A DNA stretch of 64,000 nucleotides from Candidatus Neomicrothrix sp. UBA2983 (GCA_002346745.1 DEAL01000009.1:23944-87943); one strand, 5' to 3'; counted from the first letter of the stretch, positions 45,906 through 54,798 are shown. Translations and numbers: made by a program. Notes: generated by a model not told the origin, from the sequence alone.

Positions 45906-46633
45906 GGCCGGCTCCGGCCCGCCAGCCGGCGGGCCAGTTCGGCGACCGCCTCGTAGCCGGGCCGCTCGTCGGCGGCGAGGGCGGCCAGGTGCCGCTGGAT
46001 GGTGGCCTCGTCGCCACGGGCGGCGGGTCCGGTGAGCGCGTCGGCCGGGCCGAGCGCCCGGACGTTGGCGAGGCTGCCGTCGGCCAGGTCGAGGAACGCC
46101 TCGAGCGGCACGCCCAAGGGCCCGGCCAGCCGCTCGACCTGACCCAGCAGGGCCACGAGGTGGTTCGAGGCCACCACGGCGGCGGCGTGGTAGGCGGTCC
46201 GGTCGGTGTCGTCGACGGTGACCGACCGGCCCCCCAGGGCCTCGACGACCTCCCCCACCAGGGGGTCACCGGCCACCGCGAACCAGGCGCCGTCGGCGAG
46301 CAGGTCGGCACCACGCTCGGCGTCGGCCAGGGACACCAGCGGGTGCAGCCCGGCCCGCCGGTGGTGTGGGGAGAGCACGTCGAGCCCGAGGGCTCCGGAG
46401 AGGTGGGCCACGACCGTGCCCCGCGACGGTGCCACGGTGGCCGCCACGTCGGCGATCGCCGCATCGGGGGTGGCGACCACGAGGAGGTCGATGCCGTCGG
46501 CGGCCGAGGTGCAGTCGTCGTCACGGCCCAGCAGGGGCTCGACCGCCCAGCCGCAGCGGCGCAGCGCCCCGGCCAGCGACCCGCCGGCCCGTCCCGGTCC
46601 GATGATCCGTACCCGTCGCATGGCGCTCCCCAT
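45902..46633 (-). CDS. Rossmann/DUF2520 protein
   Basis: 243 residues. An N-terminal NAD(P) fold (IIGPGRAGGSLAGALRRCG, about 9-27) and a helical DUF2520 domain with AYHAAAVVASNHLVALL (about 147-163). It is the conserved actinobacterial gene next to panC. Because the usual ketopantoate reductase panE is often missing near it, it has been considered a candidate pantoate-pathway dehydrogenase; that is not proven. The start overlaps the folK stop (TGATG); Met5 is an alternative. Confidence 0.82.
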   Translation of the reverse strand: MGSAMRRVRIIGPGRAGGSLAGALRRCGWAVEPLLGRDDDCTSAADGIDLLVVATPDAAIADVAATVAPSRGTVVAHLSGALGLDVLSPHHRRAGLHPLVSLADAERGADLLADGAWFAVAGDPLVGEVVEALGGRSVTVDDTDRTAYHAAAVVASNHLVALLGQVERLAGPLGVPLEAFLDLADGSLANVRALGPADALTGPAARGDEATIQRHLAALAADERPGYEAVAELARRLAGRSRP

Positions 46634-47109
46634 CAGGGTACCGACGAGTCGAGGGTGCCCGCCGGGACGACGTCATCGGGCCCGGTGGACACCGGGGCCT
46701 CGGCGACAAGGTCCGGGGCCAGCTCCCGCAGCGGCACCAGCACGAACGCCCGCTCGAACATGCGGGGGTGGGGAACCTCGAGGTCCGGGTCAGCGACCTC
46801 CTCGCCGTCGATCCAGAGCACGTCGACATCGAGCGTGCGAGGCCCCCAGCGGACCTCCCGCACCCGTTCGGCAGCCGCCTCGCAGGCCCGGGCGGCGTCC
46901 AGCAGTTGGTGGCCGGTCAGTGCCGTCCGGAGCTCGACGACGCAGTTGAGGTACGGCCCCTGCTCCGGCCCGCCGACCGGCGCCGTCTCATAGACGGACG
47001 AGACCGCCACGACGTCCGGCAGCGCCGCCACGGCGTCGCGGAGGTGGGCCCGACGGTCGCCCAGGTTCGACCCCAGGCCGAGGAATGCCCGGCGCGGGAC
47101 CGCCGTCAT
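46633..47109 (-). CDS. folK: 2-amino-4-hydroxy-6-hydroxymethyldihydropteridine pyrophosphokinase
   Basis: 158 residues. FLGLGSNLGDR (about 9-19) binds ATP and pterin, RWGPRTLDVDVLW (about 88-100) contains the magnesium Asp pair, and VPHPRMFERAFVLVPL the C-terminal motif. It activates the pterin for FolP. ATG overlaps the folB stop by 4 nt. Confidence 0.95.
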   Translation of the reverse strand: MTAVPRRAFLGLGSNLGDRRAHLRDAVAALPDVVAVSSVYETAPVGGPEQGPYLNCVVELRTALTGHQLLDAARACEAAAERVREVRWGPRTLDVDVLWIDGEEVADPDLEVPHPRMFERAFVLVPLRELAPDLVAEAPVSTGPDDVVPAGTLDSSVP

Positions 47110-47480
47110 GCCCGGCGGTGGATGCGGACGCCGCTGGTGCCGAGTGCCTCGGGGACCGGCGGCCGCAGCTTGCGCACCTCGACGGTCACGGCCTCGACCC
47201 CGTCGACCGCGAGGACCGCCTCGGCCACCCGCCCGGCGAACCGTTCCAGCAGCGCGAATCGTTCGTCCTCGGCGATACCGCCCACGAGGGCGGACAGGGC
47301 GCCATAGTCGATGGTGTCCTCGAGCCGGTCGGAGATGGTGGCCGTCGCCAGGTCGGCGTGGACGTCGAGGTCGAAGGCGAACGGCTGCCGACGGGCGACC
47401 TCCTCGGGCAGCACGCCGCAGAAGGCCGACACCCGCAGGTCGCGGAGTTGGATGCGGTCGCCCGGTACGTCGTCGGCCAT
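47106..47480 (-). CDS. folB: Dihydroneopterin aldolase
   Basis: 124 residues, single domain. CGVLPEEVARRQPFAFDLDV (about 21-40) carries the catalytic Glu of the family, TIDYGALSALV the pterin anchor and EVRKLRPPVP the catalytic Lys. ATG 47480 is supported by AGGGTGA upstream; an overlapping GTG at 47489 (GTGA with the previous gene) would add three residues. Confidence 0.92.
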   Translation of the reverse strand: MADDVPGDRIQLRDLRVSAFCGVLPEEVARRQPFAFDLDVHADLATATISDRLEDTIDYGALSALVGGIAEDERFALLERFAGRVAEAVLAVDGVEAVTVEVRKLRPPVPEALGTSGVRIHRRA

Positions 47481-47485
47481 GGCCG

Positions 47486-48022
47486 TCACCCTGCGCCGTC
47501 GTCGGCGTCGCCGTCGTCCACGCCCCCGCGGAGGGCGATCGCCTGCTCGATGATCCGTCGTCCCGGCGTGTCGAGGCGCCGCTCGAGGAGCCGCTCGGTC
47601 AACGAGACCACCTGTGGGCCCTGGGTCACGAGCCCGCTCCACAGCAGGTAGGCGCCCATGAGGCCGCACACGACGTCGTTGAGCTCGTCGCGGTGGACCA
47701 TGACCCGTAGGGCGTCGTTGGTGAGCTCGACCAGCCGGTCCAGCACCTCGGTCAGCCGCTCGGGTCCCTCGTCGGGTCCGCCGTAGGGCACCTGCGCCCA
47801 CTTGACGGTGAGTTCCTCGTAGTGGGCGAGGTTGTGTTCGCTCCCGAGCAGTGAGACCACGAGGTCGAAGTCGTTCTCGCGCAACCAGATGATCTCCTCC
47901 TGGCGGCGCACCTTGCGGTGGCTGGTGCCGCAGCCACCCGGCCGTTCGCAGACCGCCAGTCGGTCCGTGATGATCCACTTGAACCCGCGGGGCACGATGC
48001 CCTGCGCCCACTTGCCTCTCAT
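47486..48022 (-). CDS. Dual-specificity-phosphatase-fold protein lacking catalytic Cys and Arg
   Basis: 178 residues in the folate operon. The opening (FKWIITDRLAVCERPGGCGTSHRKVRRQEEIIWLRENDFDLVVSLL) looks like a dual-specificity phosphatase N-terminus. Where the P-loop HCx5R is expected, residues 110-117 read HRDELNDV: Arg111 sits at the Cys position and Val117 at the Arg position, then GLMGAYLLWSGLV resembles the following helix. The relationship is judged by eye. If right, it is a pseudophosphatase that may bind a phosphoprotein or nucleotide. Gap of 72 nt to folP. Confidence 0.5.
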   Translation of the reverse strand: MRGKWAQGIVPRGFKWIITDRLAVCERPGGCGTSHRKVRRQEEIIWLRENDFDLVVSLLGSEHNLAHYEELTVKWAQVPYGGPDEGPERLTEVLDRLVELTNDALRVMVHRDELNDVVCGLMGAYLLWSGLVTQGPQVVSLTERLLERRLDTPGRRIIEQAIALRGGVDDGDADDGAG

Positions 48023-48094
48023 CGGATCATCGGACCTCGTCGTCGAAGGGCCGGCCGCCCGGCCGCGTTCCCTGCATGATGCCGGGGCTGGGGC

Positions 48095-48889
48095 TCATCC
48101 GACCACCTGTGCGGCCTGCACGGTGGCGAGAACGTCGTGTGCCCGCACGACCTCGACCCCACTGGCATAGGCCCAGGTGGCGGCGGCGATCGAACCCTCC
48201 CGGCGGTCGTCCGGCGACGTCTGGCCGTCGGTACCGTCGCTGGCGGCCGCCAGCACGCCGAGGAACCGCTTCCGGCTGACCCCGACGATCACCGGCCAGC
48301 CCGTCTCCACCAGTGCCGGGAGCGCGGCCAGCAGCTCGAGGTTGTGGCGGGAGGTCTTGCCGAAGCCGATGCCCGGGTCGATCCAGACCTCGCCCACGCC
48401 GGCCTCGGCGGCCCAATCGGCCCGGCCGACGAGGAAGTCGCGCACCTCGGCCACGACATCGCCGTACACGGGCTCGTCCTGCATGGTTCGGGGGTCGCCG
48501 CGCATGTGCATCGCCACCCAGCCCACGCCCAGTTCGGCCGCCACCTCCCCCAGCGAGGCACTGACGTCGTTCACGATCGTGGCGCCCGCCGACACCGCCG
48601 CACGGGCGACCTCGGCGTGACGGGTGTCGATCGAGACCCGGACCCGGCCGGCCAGGCCGGCGACGACCGGCAGGACGCGGCGCACCTCCTCCTCGGGCCC
48701 GACCGGGTCGGCGCCGGGACGGGTGGACTCGCCACCCACGTCGACGATGGCGGCACCCTCCTCGACGAGTCGACGACCGTGCTCGAGGGCAGCCCCGTGG
48801 TCGAGGAAGCGACCCCCGTCCGAGAAGGAGTCGGGCGTGACGTTGAGGACGCCCATCACGGCGCCCGCCGCAACGGCGTCGGCCGGCAC
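48095..48889 (-). CDS. folP: Dihydropteroate synthase
   Basis: 264 residues. MGVLNVTPDSFSDGG (about 12-26) and VDVGGESTRPGA (about 49-60) are the two pterin/pABA signatures, with DPGIGFGKT further on. It condenses pABA with the activated pterin; it is the sulfonamide target. GTG 48889 is the nearest start giving a normal N-terminus, 20 nt after the folE stop. Between folE and the pseudophosphatase gene. Confidence 0.95.
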   Translation of the reverse strand: MPADAVAAGAVMGVLNVTPDSFSDGGRFLDHGAALEHGRRLVEEGAAIVDVGGESTRPGADPVGPEEEVRRVLPVVAGLAGRVRVSIDTRHAEVARAAVSAGATIVNDVSASLGEVAAELGVGWVAMHMRGDPRTMQDEPVYGDVVAEVRDFLVGRADWAAEAGVGEVWIDPGIGFGKTSRHNLELLAALPALVETGWPVIVGVSRKRFLGVLAAASDGTDGQTSPDDRREGSIAAATWAYASGVEVVRAHDVLATVQAAQVVG

Positions 48890-48909
48890 GCTGGCGTCCC
48901 GGGGCGGAC

Positions 48910-49497
48910 TCAGACCCGCCCGTGGTCGATGAAGCGCATCGCCTCGAGCCGGGTGGAGACCTTGGTCCGGAAGATGCCCTGGACCGACGACGTGACGGTG
49001 ACGGCCCCGGGCTTGGTGACGCCCCGCATCGACATGCAGAGGTGCTCGGCCTCGACCACGACGAGGGTGCCCTGCGGGTCGAGGGTGCGCTGGATGGCGT
49101 CGGCGACCTGCGAGGTGAGGCGCTCCTGGACCTGCAGGCGCTGGGCGTAGCCCTCGACCAGGCGGGCCAGCTTCGAGAGGCCGGTGATCATCCCGCCCTT
49201 CTGCGGGATGTAGGCGACGTGCGCCCGGCCGACGAACGGCAGGAGGTGGTGCTCGCACAGCGAGTAGAGGGGGATGTCGCGCACCATGACCATCTCGTCG
49301 TGGTCCACGTCGAAGGTCTTGATGAGGTGCTCGGCGGGCTCCTCGTGGAGGCCGCTGCACACCTCGGCGTACATGCGGGCGACCCGGTCCGGGGTCTCGC
49401 GCAGGCCGTCGCGGTCGGGGTCCTCGCCGATGGCCTCGAGGATCTCCCGCACGGCGGCCGAGATGCGATCCAGGTCGACCGTGAACTCCTCGCTCAC
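48910..49497 (-). CDS. folE: GTP cyclohydrolase I
   Basis: 195 residues. Zinc site from [10 protein letters not shown] (about 82-91) and HLCMSMRGV (about 153-161); the rest fits type IA. First folate step. GTG overlaps the hpt stop (GTGA). In many actinobacteria ftsH lies between folE and hpt; here they overlap directly. Confidence 0.96.
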   Translation of the reverse strand: MSEEFTVDLDRISAAVREILEAIGEDPDRDGLRETPDRVARMYAEVCSGLHEEPAEHLIKTFDVDHDEMVMVRDIPLYSLCEHHLLPFVGRAHVAYIPQKGGMITGLSKLARLVEGYAQRLQVQERLTSQVADAIQRTLDPQGTLVVVEAEHLCMSMRGVTKPGAVTVTSSVQGIFRTKVSTRLEAMRFIDHGRV

Positions 49498-50060
49498 GCG
49501 GCTCCCTCCCCGGCCCCGTCGGTGTCGAGCACCCGGATCTCGGTCAGGTTCCGGAACCGCTCGGCCACGTCCAGCCCGTAGCCGACGAGGAAGTCGTCGG
49601 GAACCCGGAAGCCGACGTAGCGCAGCGAGTCCTCGTCGTACACGTCGCTGTCGCGGACGAGGAGGGCGCACACCTCGAGGCTGGCCGGGTTGCGGGCCAG
49701 CAGGTTCTTGCGCAGGTAGTTGAGGGTGAGGCCGCTGTCGACGATGTCCTCGACGAGGATGACGTCGCGGTCGGCCAGGTCCAGGTCGAGGTCCTTCACG
49801 ATCCGCACCACGCCCGACGAGCGGGTGGAGTGGCCATAGGACGACACCGCCATGAAGTCGAACTCGACGGGCAGGTCCACGGCCCGGGCCAGATCGCTCA
49901 TGAACATGAAGGCGCCCTTGAGCACCCCGATCAGGAGGGGTGCCCGGCCGGCGTAGTCGGCGGTGATGGAGGCGCCCAACTCGGCGACCCGGGTGGCCAG
50001 GTCCTCCTCGGCGATGAGGACGCGGCCGGGGGCGAACGAGTCCGAGGAGGCGCTGCCCAT
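49494..50060 (-). CDS. hpt: Hypoxanthine phosphoribosyltransferase
   Basis: 188 residues. The PRPP-binding motif is [14 protein letters not shown] (about 100-113). The N-terminal half ([16 protein letters not shown]) and Ser-Tyr loop ([12 protein letters not shown]) are typical. It salvages hypoxanthine and guanine. ATG follows TAGGGT by 8 nt; the TAG of that hexamer is also the tilS stop codon. Confidence 0.94.
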   Translation of the reverse strand: MGSASSDSFAPGRVLIAEEDLATRVAELGASITADYAGRAPLLIGVLKGAFMFMSDLARAVDLPVEFDFMAVSSYGHSTRSSGVVRIVKDLDLDLADRDVILVEDIVDSGLTLNYLRKNLLARNPASLEVCALLVRDSDVYDEDSLRYVGFRVPDDFLVGYGLDVAERFRNLTEIRVLDTDGAGEGAA

Positions 50061-50068
50061 GGGTCGGG

Positions 50069-50074
50069 ACCCTA
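50069..50074 (-). promoter_or_regulatory. -10 hexamer TAGGGT built on the tilS stop codon
   Basis: TAGGGT on the minus strand, 8 nt before the hpt ATG at 50060. Its first three bases are the tilS stop (50072-50074). Confidence 0.45.
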
Positions 50075-50962
50075 GCGGCCGCCGTCGGTGGCCCCGCCCA
50101 CCGGTACGGCCCGGAGGCGGCCCCCGGAGCGCTCGACCCGCAGGCCACCGGCCACCTCGGCAGCCCGGTCGGTCCCGGCCGCCACGGCCAGCACCCGGTC
50201 GACGGCGGCGGCGTCGGGCGGGCGTCCCTCGAGTCGGTCGGTGAGCCAGCGGCGCAGCACCAGGCGGGCCAGGTCGGGCGGGAGGGCGGCGACGGAGTGG
50301 GCGTCGGTGGCGTCGACGTCGTCGACGAGCCCATCCAGGAGGGCGGCGGCCGCACCGGCCTGGCGGGCGTGGCGGGCGAGCAGCGGCACCGGGTCGCGGT
50401 CGGAGACCTCGGCCAGCAGGGGCAGCACCTCGTGGCGGATGCGGTTGCGGACGAACCGGGGGTCGCCGTTCATGGGGTCGTCGAGCGGCTCGAGCCCCCG
50501 GGCGGCGCAGAGGGCACGGGTCTCGCTGCGGCGCAGACCCAGCAGGGGCCGCCGGTGGGGTTCGCCGATGCCGGCGGCGCCGTGGATGCCGGCGCCGCGC
50601 AGCAGGTTGAGCAGGACCGTCTCGGCCTGGTCGTCGGCGGTGTGGCCTGTGAGCACGCCGGGTGGCAGCACGTCGCGGCGGGCGTCCCGGGCCCGGGCCT
50701 CGAGGTTGGGGCCGTCGGCGACGTGGGCGGCCACCGACACGGCGGCGGCACCGAGCGCCCGGGCCACCCCGGCCACCGCCTCCCCCTCGGTGTCCGAGCC
50801 GGGGCGCAGCCCGTGGTCGACGTGCCAGGCGGTGACCGTGCAGCCGGCCTCGACGGCGAGCACCAGCAGGGCCAGCGAATCGGGCCCGCCGGAGACGGCA
50901 CAGTCGACCGCGGTGCCGGGCGGCGGGAAGTCGCAGCGGGCCAGCAGGTCGGCGGCATCCAT
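50072..50962 (-). CDS. tilS: tRNA(Ile)-lysidine synthase
   Basis: 296 residues. PP-loop [12 protein letters not shown] (about 22-33), [13 protein letters not shown] (about 47-59) and [18 protein letters not shown] (about 103-120). It makes lysidine in the AUA-reading tRNA-Ile anticodon. The C-terminal domain is short, as in actinobacteria. Upstream of hpt, downstream of the DUF2342 gene by 8 nt. Confidence 0.94.
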   Translation of the reverse strand: MDAADLLARCDFPPPGTAVDCAVSGGPDSLALLVLAVEAGCTVTAWHVDHGLRPGSDTEGEAVAGVARALGAAAVSVAAHVADGPNLEARARDARRDVLPPGVLTGHTADDQAETVLLNLLRGAGIHGAAGIGEPHRRPLLGLRRSETRALCAARGLEPLDDPMNGDPRFVRNRIRHEVLPLLAEVSDRDPVPLLARHARQAGAAAALLDGLVDDVDATDAHSVAALPPDLARLVLRRWLTDRLEGRPPDAAAVDRVLAVAAGTDRAAEVAGGLRVERSGGRLRAVPVGGATDGGR

Positions 50963-50970
50963 GGGCGACC

Positions 50971-52053
50971 TCAGACGGCCAGGGCGGCCATCCGCTCGAT
51001 CCAGCGCGACGGCTCGGCGATCTCGGCCCGGTCGGGCAGGTTGCCGGGGTCGTCCCAGGCCCGGTCGAGCAGGGCCGTGCCGCCCTCGGCCTCGACGGCG
51101 GCGATGAAGGCCTCGCCCTGGGCGTACTGGGCCAACTTGGCCTCGAGGCCGATGACCTTCTGGAGGAGCCGCACCAGGCCGGTGGCGGAGCGGCGTCGCT
51201 CGCGCATGACCCGGGCAAAGCGGTCCGCACCCCGCACGTGGCCCTCCCCCGCCCGGTCCATGGTGACGTCACCGTGGCCTTCGAGGAGGCTCATCAGGCC
51301 GGCGATGCGGTCGAGGGCGGCCTGCTGCTCGGGGCCGGCGACGGCCTCAAGCAAGCCGGCCCCAACGGCCCGACCAGCCTCGTCGTCGGCGTGGCGGCGA
51401 GGGGTGGCCAGGTTGCGGAGCCGGTCCGTGATGCCGTCCTCCTCGTCGTCGAGGTCGACGTCGAGCAGCGTCTCGACGAGGCCAAGGTAGTGCTCTCGCA
51501 TCCAGGGAACGCCCGTGAACTGGGCCCGGTGGGTGACCTCGTGGAGGGCCAGCCAGAGCCGGAAGTCGTCGGGCGGGAAGGCGTAGCGGCGCTCGATGGC
51601 CACGACGTTGGGGCCGACGTAGTACACGAGGTCCTGGTCCTCGGCGTCCTCGTCCTCGAGCACCAGCAGGTCGTACTGGCCGAGCACCCGGGTGGACATC
51701 CAGCCCAGCACGGCACCCAGCTCGGCGCCACTGATGCGCGTGGCGAAGGGCGCCAGGAGGCCGGGCGGCCGGTCGGCCATGCGCTCGAGCATGGGACGCA
51801 ACAGGCGCTGCAGGGACGCCAGGTTGGCCCGGATCCAGGCGGCCCGGTCGACAACGCGGGCACGGGCGGCGCCGTGCAGCGGGACCAGGCCGGTGGTCTC
51901 GGCGACGAGGCGCTCGGCGAGGGCGGTGTGCCGCTCGAAGTCGGCGACCAGGTCGACGCGCTCGTGGGCGTGGGCGAAGGGGGCCCGCTCGGCGACCCGG
52001 ATGGCGACGCGTTCCGCCAGGTCCCAGTCGATGGTGGAGGGGTGGGTCGCCAT
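50971..52053 (-). CDS. DUF2342 zinc-dependent metalloprotease-like protein
   Basis: 360 residues. LHEVTHRAQF (about 171-180) contains the zincin HExxH, with a downstream Glu-rich helix (LVETLLDVDLDDEED). The family is conserved in actinobacteria next to tilS and hpt (mycobacterial Rv3626c, from memory) and was annotated as F420-biosynthesis-associated or as a zincin of unknown substrate. No signal peptide. ATG start is the first in frame. Confidence 0.85.
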   Translation of the reverse strand: MATHPSTIDWDLAERVAIRVAERAPFAHAHERVDLVADFERHTALAERLVAETTGLVPLHGAARARVVDRAAWIRANLASLQRLLRPMLERMADRPPGLLAPFATRISGAELGAVLGWMSTRVLGQYDLLVLEDEDAEDQDLVYYVGPNVVAIERRYAFPPDDFRLWLALHEVTHRAQFTGVPWMREHYLGLVETLLDVDLDDEEDGITDRLRNLATPRRHADDEAGRAVGAGLLEAVAGPEQQAALDRIAGLMSLLEGHGDVTMDRAGEGHVRGADRFARVMRERRRSATGLVRLLQKVIGLEAKLAQYAQGEAFIAAVEAEGGTALLDRAWDDPGNLPDRAEIAEPSRWIERMAALAV

Positions 52054-52078
52054 GGAGCCCTGGCCGCGGGCGCCGGGG

Positions 52079-52213
52079 CTAACGGCGGGGGTAGCGGGTG
52101 GAGGAGACCTTCTGGAAGTAGCCCGCCAGCGTGGCGATGCAGAGGACCACGCCCCCGGCCACGAGCGAGACGGCCAGCCAGTAGTGCCAGATCACGCCGG
52201 CGAGAACGTTCAT
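52079..52213 (-). CDS. 44-residue membrane protein
   Basis: MNVLAGVIWHYWLAVSLVAG begins a single membrane span (about 5-33) with a short basic tail FQKVSSTRYPRR. It is too short for automatic ORF lists but has ATG 7 nt after TAGGAT, and its stop is 25 nt upstream of the DUF2342 start. Small one-span proteins with a similar Tyr-Pro-Arg ending occur in other actinobacteria (from memory, not checked). Function unknown. Confidence 0.65.
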   Translation of the reverse strand: MNVLAGVIWHYWLAVSLVAGGVVLCIATLAGYFQKVSSTRYPRR

Positions 52214-52220
52214 GGCGGGC

Positions 52221-52226
52221 ATCCTA
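52221..52226 (-). promoter_or_regulatory. -10 hexamer TAGGAT, leaderless promoter
   Basis: TAGGAT on the minus strand, 7 nt before the ATG at 52213 of the 44-residue protein gene. Confidence 0.45.
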
Positions 52227-52284
52227 GGGGGTCGGCCGGGGCGGGCCCCACCTCTCCGGCGGGGCGCCTCGGGTTGGCGAAACG

Positions 52285-52357
52285 AGCCCGCGCGGGGAAT
52301 CGAACCCCGGACCTGCTCATTACGAGTGAGCCGCTCTGCCGACTGAGCTACACGGGC
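52285..52357 (-). tRNA. tRNA-Thr (anticodon CGU), CCA not encoded
   Basis: Acceptor GCCCGTG with CGCGGGC, D-stem GCTC/GAGC, anticodon stem GCTCA/TGAGC around loop CTCGTAA, T-stem CGGGG/CCCCG around TTCGATT. The 3' CCA is absent from the DNA, unlike the UGU gene. Confidence 0.97.
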
Positions 52358-52435
52358 GCAGGGCGCAAGCGTAGCGAGGCGGCCCTGTCGTGCCGCCGGT
52401 GGATTCGGCGCCGTCGAGTCCCGGGCAGACCCGGG

Positions 52436-54751
52436 TCAGGCCCGGGTGATCGGCGCCCAGGCCAGCAGCAGGCGCTTCTCGCCGACCGACGGGAAGCGCA
52501 CGACGGCCTCGGTGCGGTCGCCCTCGCCGGACACCGCCACGACGACACCCTCGCCCCAGGCGCCGTGTACGACCCGCTCGCCGGCGGCCAGGCCCAGCTC
52601 GTGGGCACCCGTCGCGGCCGGTGCCCGCAGCCCGCCGACGCCGGCCGGGGCGCGGGTGCCGGCCCCGATCACCGAGCCACCCGGCTCGCCGTCGTCGGCG
52701 ACCTGGGAGCCGGTGTCGTCGTCCCAGCGGTCCTTGCGCCCGCCGCGATCGTGCCGGTCCCGCCAGCCGCCGCCGGGGCTGCGACGGGCCTTGCGGCCGT
52801 CCTCGGACTCGACGATCAGTGCCTCGGGGATCTCGTCGAGGAAGCGACTGGGCGGGTTGTACTGGGTGGCGCCGTGGAGCATGCGGGTCCAGGCGTGGCT
52901 GACGTGGAGCAACTCGCGGGCCCGGGTGATGCCGACGTAGGCGAGGCGCCGCTCCTCCTCGAGCTGCTGGGGGTCGGCTAGCGACCGCACGTGGGGGAAC
53001 ACGCCCTCCTCGACGCCGGCGAGGAACACGACGGGGAACTCGAGGCCCTTGGCGGCGTGGAGCGTCATGAGCACAACCTGGCCGTCGTCGGATCCGTCGC
53101 CGTCGGCCACGTCGTCGGCGTCGGGCAGCTGGTCGGTGTCGGCGACGAGGCCGACCTGCTCGAGGTACTCGTCCACCGAGTCGAACTCGGCGGCCACGCC
53201 GACGAGTTCGGCCAGGTTCTCCAGCCGGCCCTCGGCCTCGATGGTGAGCTCTGCCCGCAGCTCGTCGAGGTAGCCGGAGCGGTCGAGCGCCGCCTCGAGC
53301 ACGGCGCCCGGGCCGTCGTCGACCCGGGCGGTCAGGTCGTCGAGCAGGTCGAGGAAGCCCCGGATGCCGGCTGCGGCCCGACCGGACACGCCGGCCTCCT
53401 CGGCGTGGCCGAGCGCCTCGGTGAACGTGGTGCCGTCATGCTGCGCCCAGGCGTCGACGCGGGCGACCGAGGTGTCGCCGATGCCCCGCTTGGGGACGTT
53501 GAGCACCCGCCGGGCCGCCACCTCGTCGGCCGGGTTGGCGGCGAGGCGCAGGTAGGCGAGGGCGTCGCGGACCTCGCGCCGGTCGTAGAAGCGGGTGCCG
53601 CCGACGACCCGGTAGGGCACGCCGAACCGGATGAGCTGCTCCTCGATGGCCCGGCTCTGGGCGTTGGTGCGGTAGAAGACGGCCAGGTCGGACCAGGCCC
53701 GACGGCCCGAGTCGTGGAGCCCGGCGAGTCGGCGGGTGATCCAGCGCGCCTCGTCGTCCTCGTCGTCGGCCCGGTAGCGCACGATGCGATCGCCGGGGCC
53801 GGCGTCGGTCCAGAGGTCCTTGGGCGGCCGGTCCTCGTTGCGGGTGATGACGGCGTTGGCGGCGTCGAGGATCGTCTGGGTGGACCGGTAGTTCTGGTCG
53901 AGCACGACGACGGTGGCGTCGGGGAAGGCCTGCTCGAACTCGAGGATGTTGCGGACATCAGCCCCGCGGAACTGGTAGATGGACTGGTCGCTGTCGCCGA
54001 CGACGCACACGTTGCGGTGCTCCTCGGCCAGCAGCAGGACCAGTTCGTTCTGGACGCTGTTGGTGTCCTGGTACTCGTCGACGAGGATGTGCTCGAAGCG
54101 GCGCCGGTGGTCGGCGAGGACCTCGGGGTGGCCGCGCAGAAGGCGGACGGCGTTGCCGAGCAGGTCGTCGAAGTCCATGGCGCCGGCCGCCAGCAGCCGC
54201 TGCTGGTAGCCGGTGAACACGTCGGCGACCCGGGCCTCGTGGAGGCCGGTGGCCCGGTCGGCGTAGGCGCCGGCGTCGAGGCCGTCGTTCTTGGCGGCCG
54301 AGATCGCCGCCTGCAGGCCCCGTGACGGGTAGCGCTTGGCGTCGAGGCCGAGGTCGCGCACGACGTGGCCGACGAGGCGGGTGCTGTCGCCCTGGTCGTA
54401 GATGCTGAACCGGGACGGGTAGCCGATGCGCTCGGCGTCACGGCGCAGGATCCGCACGCACGCCGAGTGGAAGGTGGAGACCCACATGCGGTGGGCGATG
54501 TCGCCGACGAGGCGGGCGACCCGTTCCTTCATCTCGCCGGCGGCCTTGTTGGTGAAGGTGATGGCCAGGATCCCGAAGGGCGACATGCCCCGCTCGCCGA
54601 TGAGGTGGGCGATGCGGCGCGTCAGCACCCGGGTCTTGCCGGAACCGGCACCGGCGACGACGAGCAGCGGCCCCTGCGGGTGCGTGACGGCGTCGAGCTG
54701 GGCGGGGTTGAGCCCGTCGTCGATCCGATCGTCCTCGAGCCGCGCCACCAT
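52436..54751 (-). CDS. pcrA: ATP-dependent DNA helicase PcrA/UvrD
   Basis: 771 residues. Walker A VAGAGSGKTRVLTRR (about 32-46), DEYQDTNSVQ (Walker B), QNYRST, and MTLHAAKGLEF for motif V; the C-terminal ~100 residues are a lower-complexity tail with a final SH3-like segment (GAWGEGVVVAVSG). SF1A helicase in repair and conflict resolution. ATG follows TAGGGT by 8 nt; the open frame beyond it is rejected. Divergent from the LLM gene. Confidence 0.94.
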   Translation of the reverse strand: MVARLEDDRIDDGLNPAQLDAVTHPQGPLLVVAGAGSGKTRVLTRRIAHLIGERGMSPFGILAITFTNKAAGEMKERVARLVGDIAHRMWVSTFHSACVRILRRDAERIGYPSRFSIYDQGDSTRLVGHVVRDLGLDAKRYPSRGLQAAISAAKNDGLDAGAYADRATGLHEARVADVFTGYQQRLLAAGAMDFDDLLGNAVRLLRGHPEVLADHRRRFEHILVDEYQDTNSVQNELVLLLAEEHRNVCVVGDSDQSIYQFRGADVRNILEFEQAFPDATVVVLDQNYRSTQTILDAANAVITRNEDRPPKDLWTDAGPGDRIVRYRADDEDDEARWITRRLAGLHDSGRRAWSDLAVFYRTNAQSRAIEEQLIRFGVPYRVVGGTRFYDRREVRDALAYLRLAANPADEVAARRVLNVPKRGIGDTSVARVDAWAQHDGTTFTEALGHAEEAGVSGRAAAGIRGFLDLLDDLTARVDDGPGAVLEAALDRSGYLDELRAELTIEAEGRLENLAELVGVAAEFDSVDEYLEQVGLVADTDQLPDADDVADGDGSDDGQVVLMTLHAAKGLEFPVVFLAGVEEGVFPHVRSLADPQQLEEERRLAYVGITRARELLHVSHAWTRMLHGATQYNPPSRFLDEIPEALIVESEDGRKARRSPGGGWRDRHDRGGRKDRWDDDTGSQVADDGEPGGSVIGAGTRAPAGVGGLRAPAATGAHELGLAAGERVVHGAWGEGVVVAVSGEGDRTEAVVRFPSVGEKRLLLAWAPITRA

Positions 54752-54759
54752 CGGGCGGC

Positions 54760-54765
54760 ACCCTA
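54760..54765 (-). promoter_or_regulatory. -10 hexamer TAGGGT, leaderless promoter
   Basis: TAGGGT on the minus strand, 8 nt before the pcrA ATG at 54751. Confidence 0.5.
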
Positions 54766-54798
54766 CCGGCGGCCTGCGACCACCCCGGGGGCAGCGTC

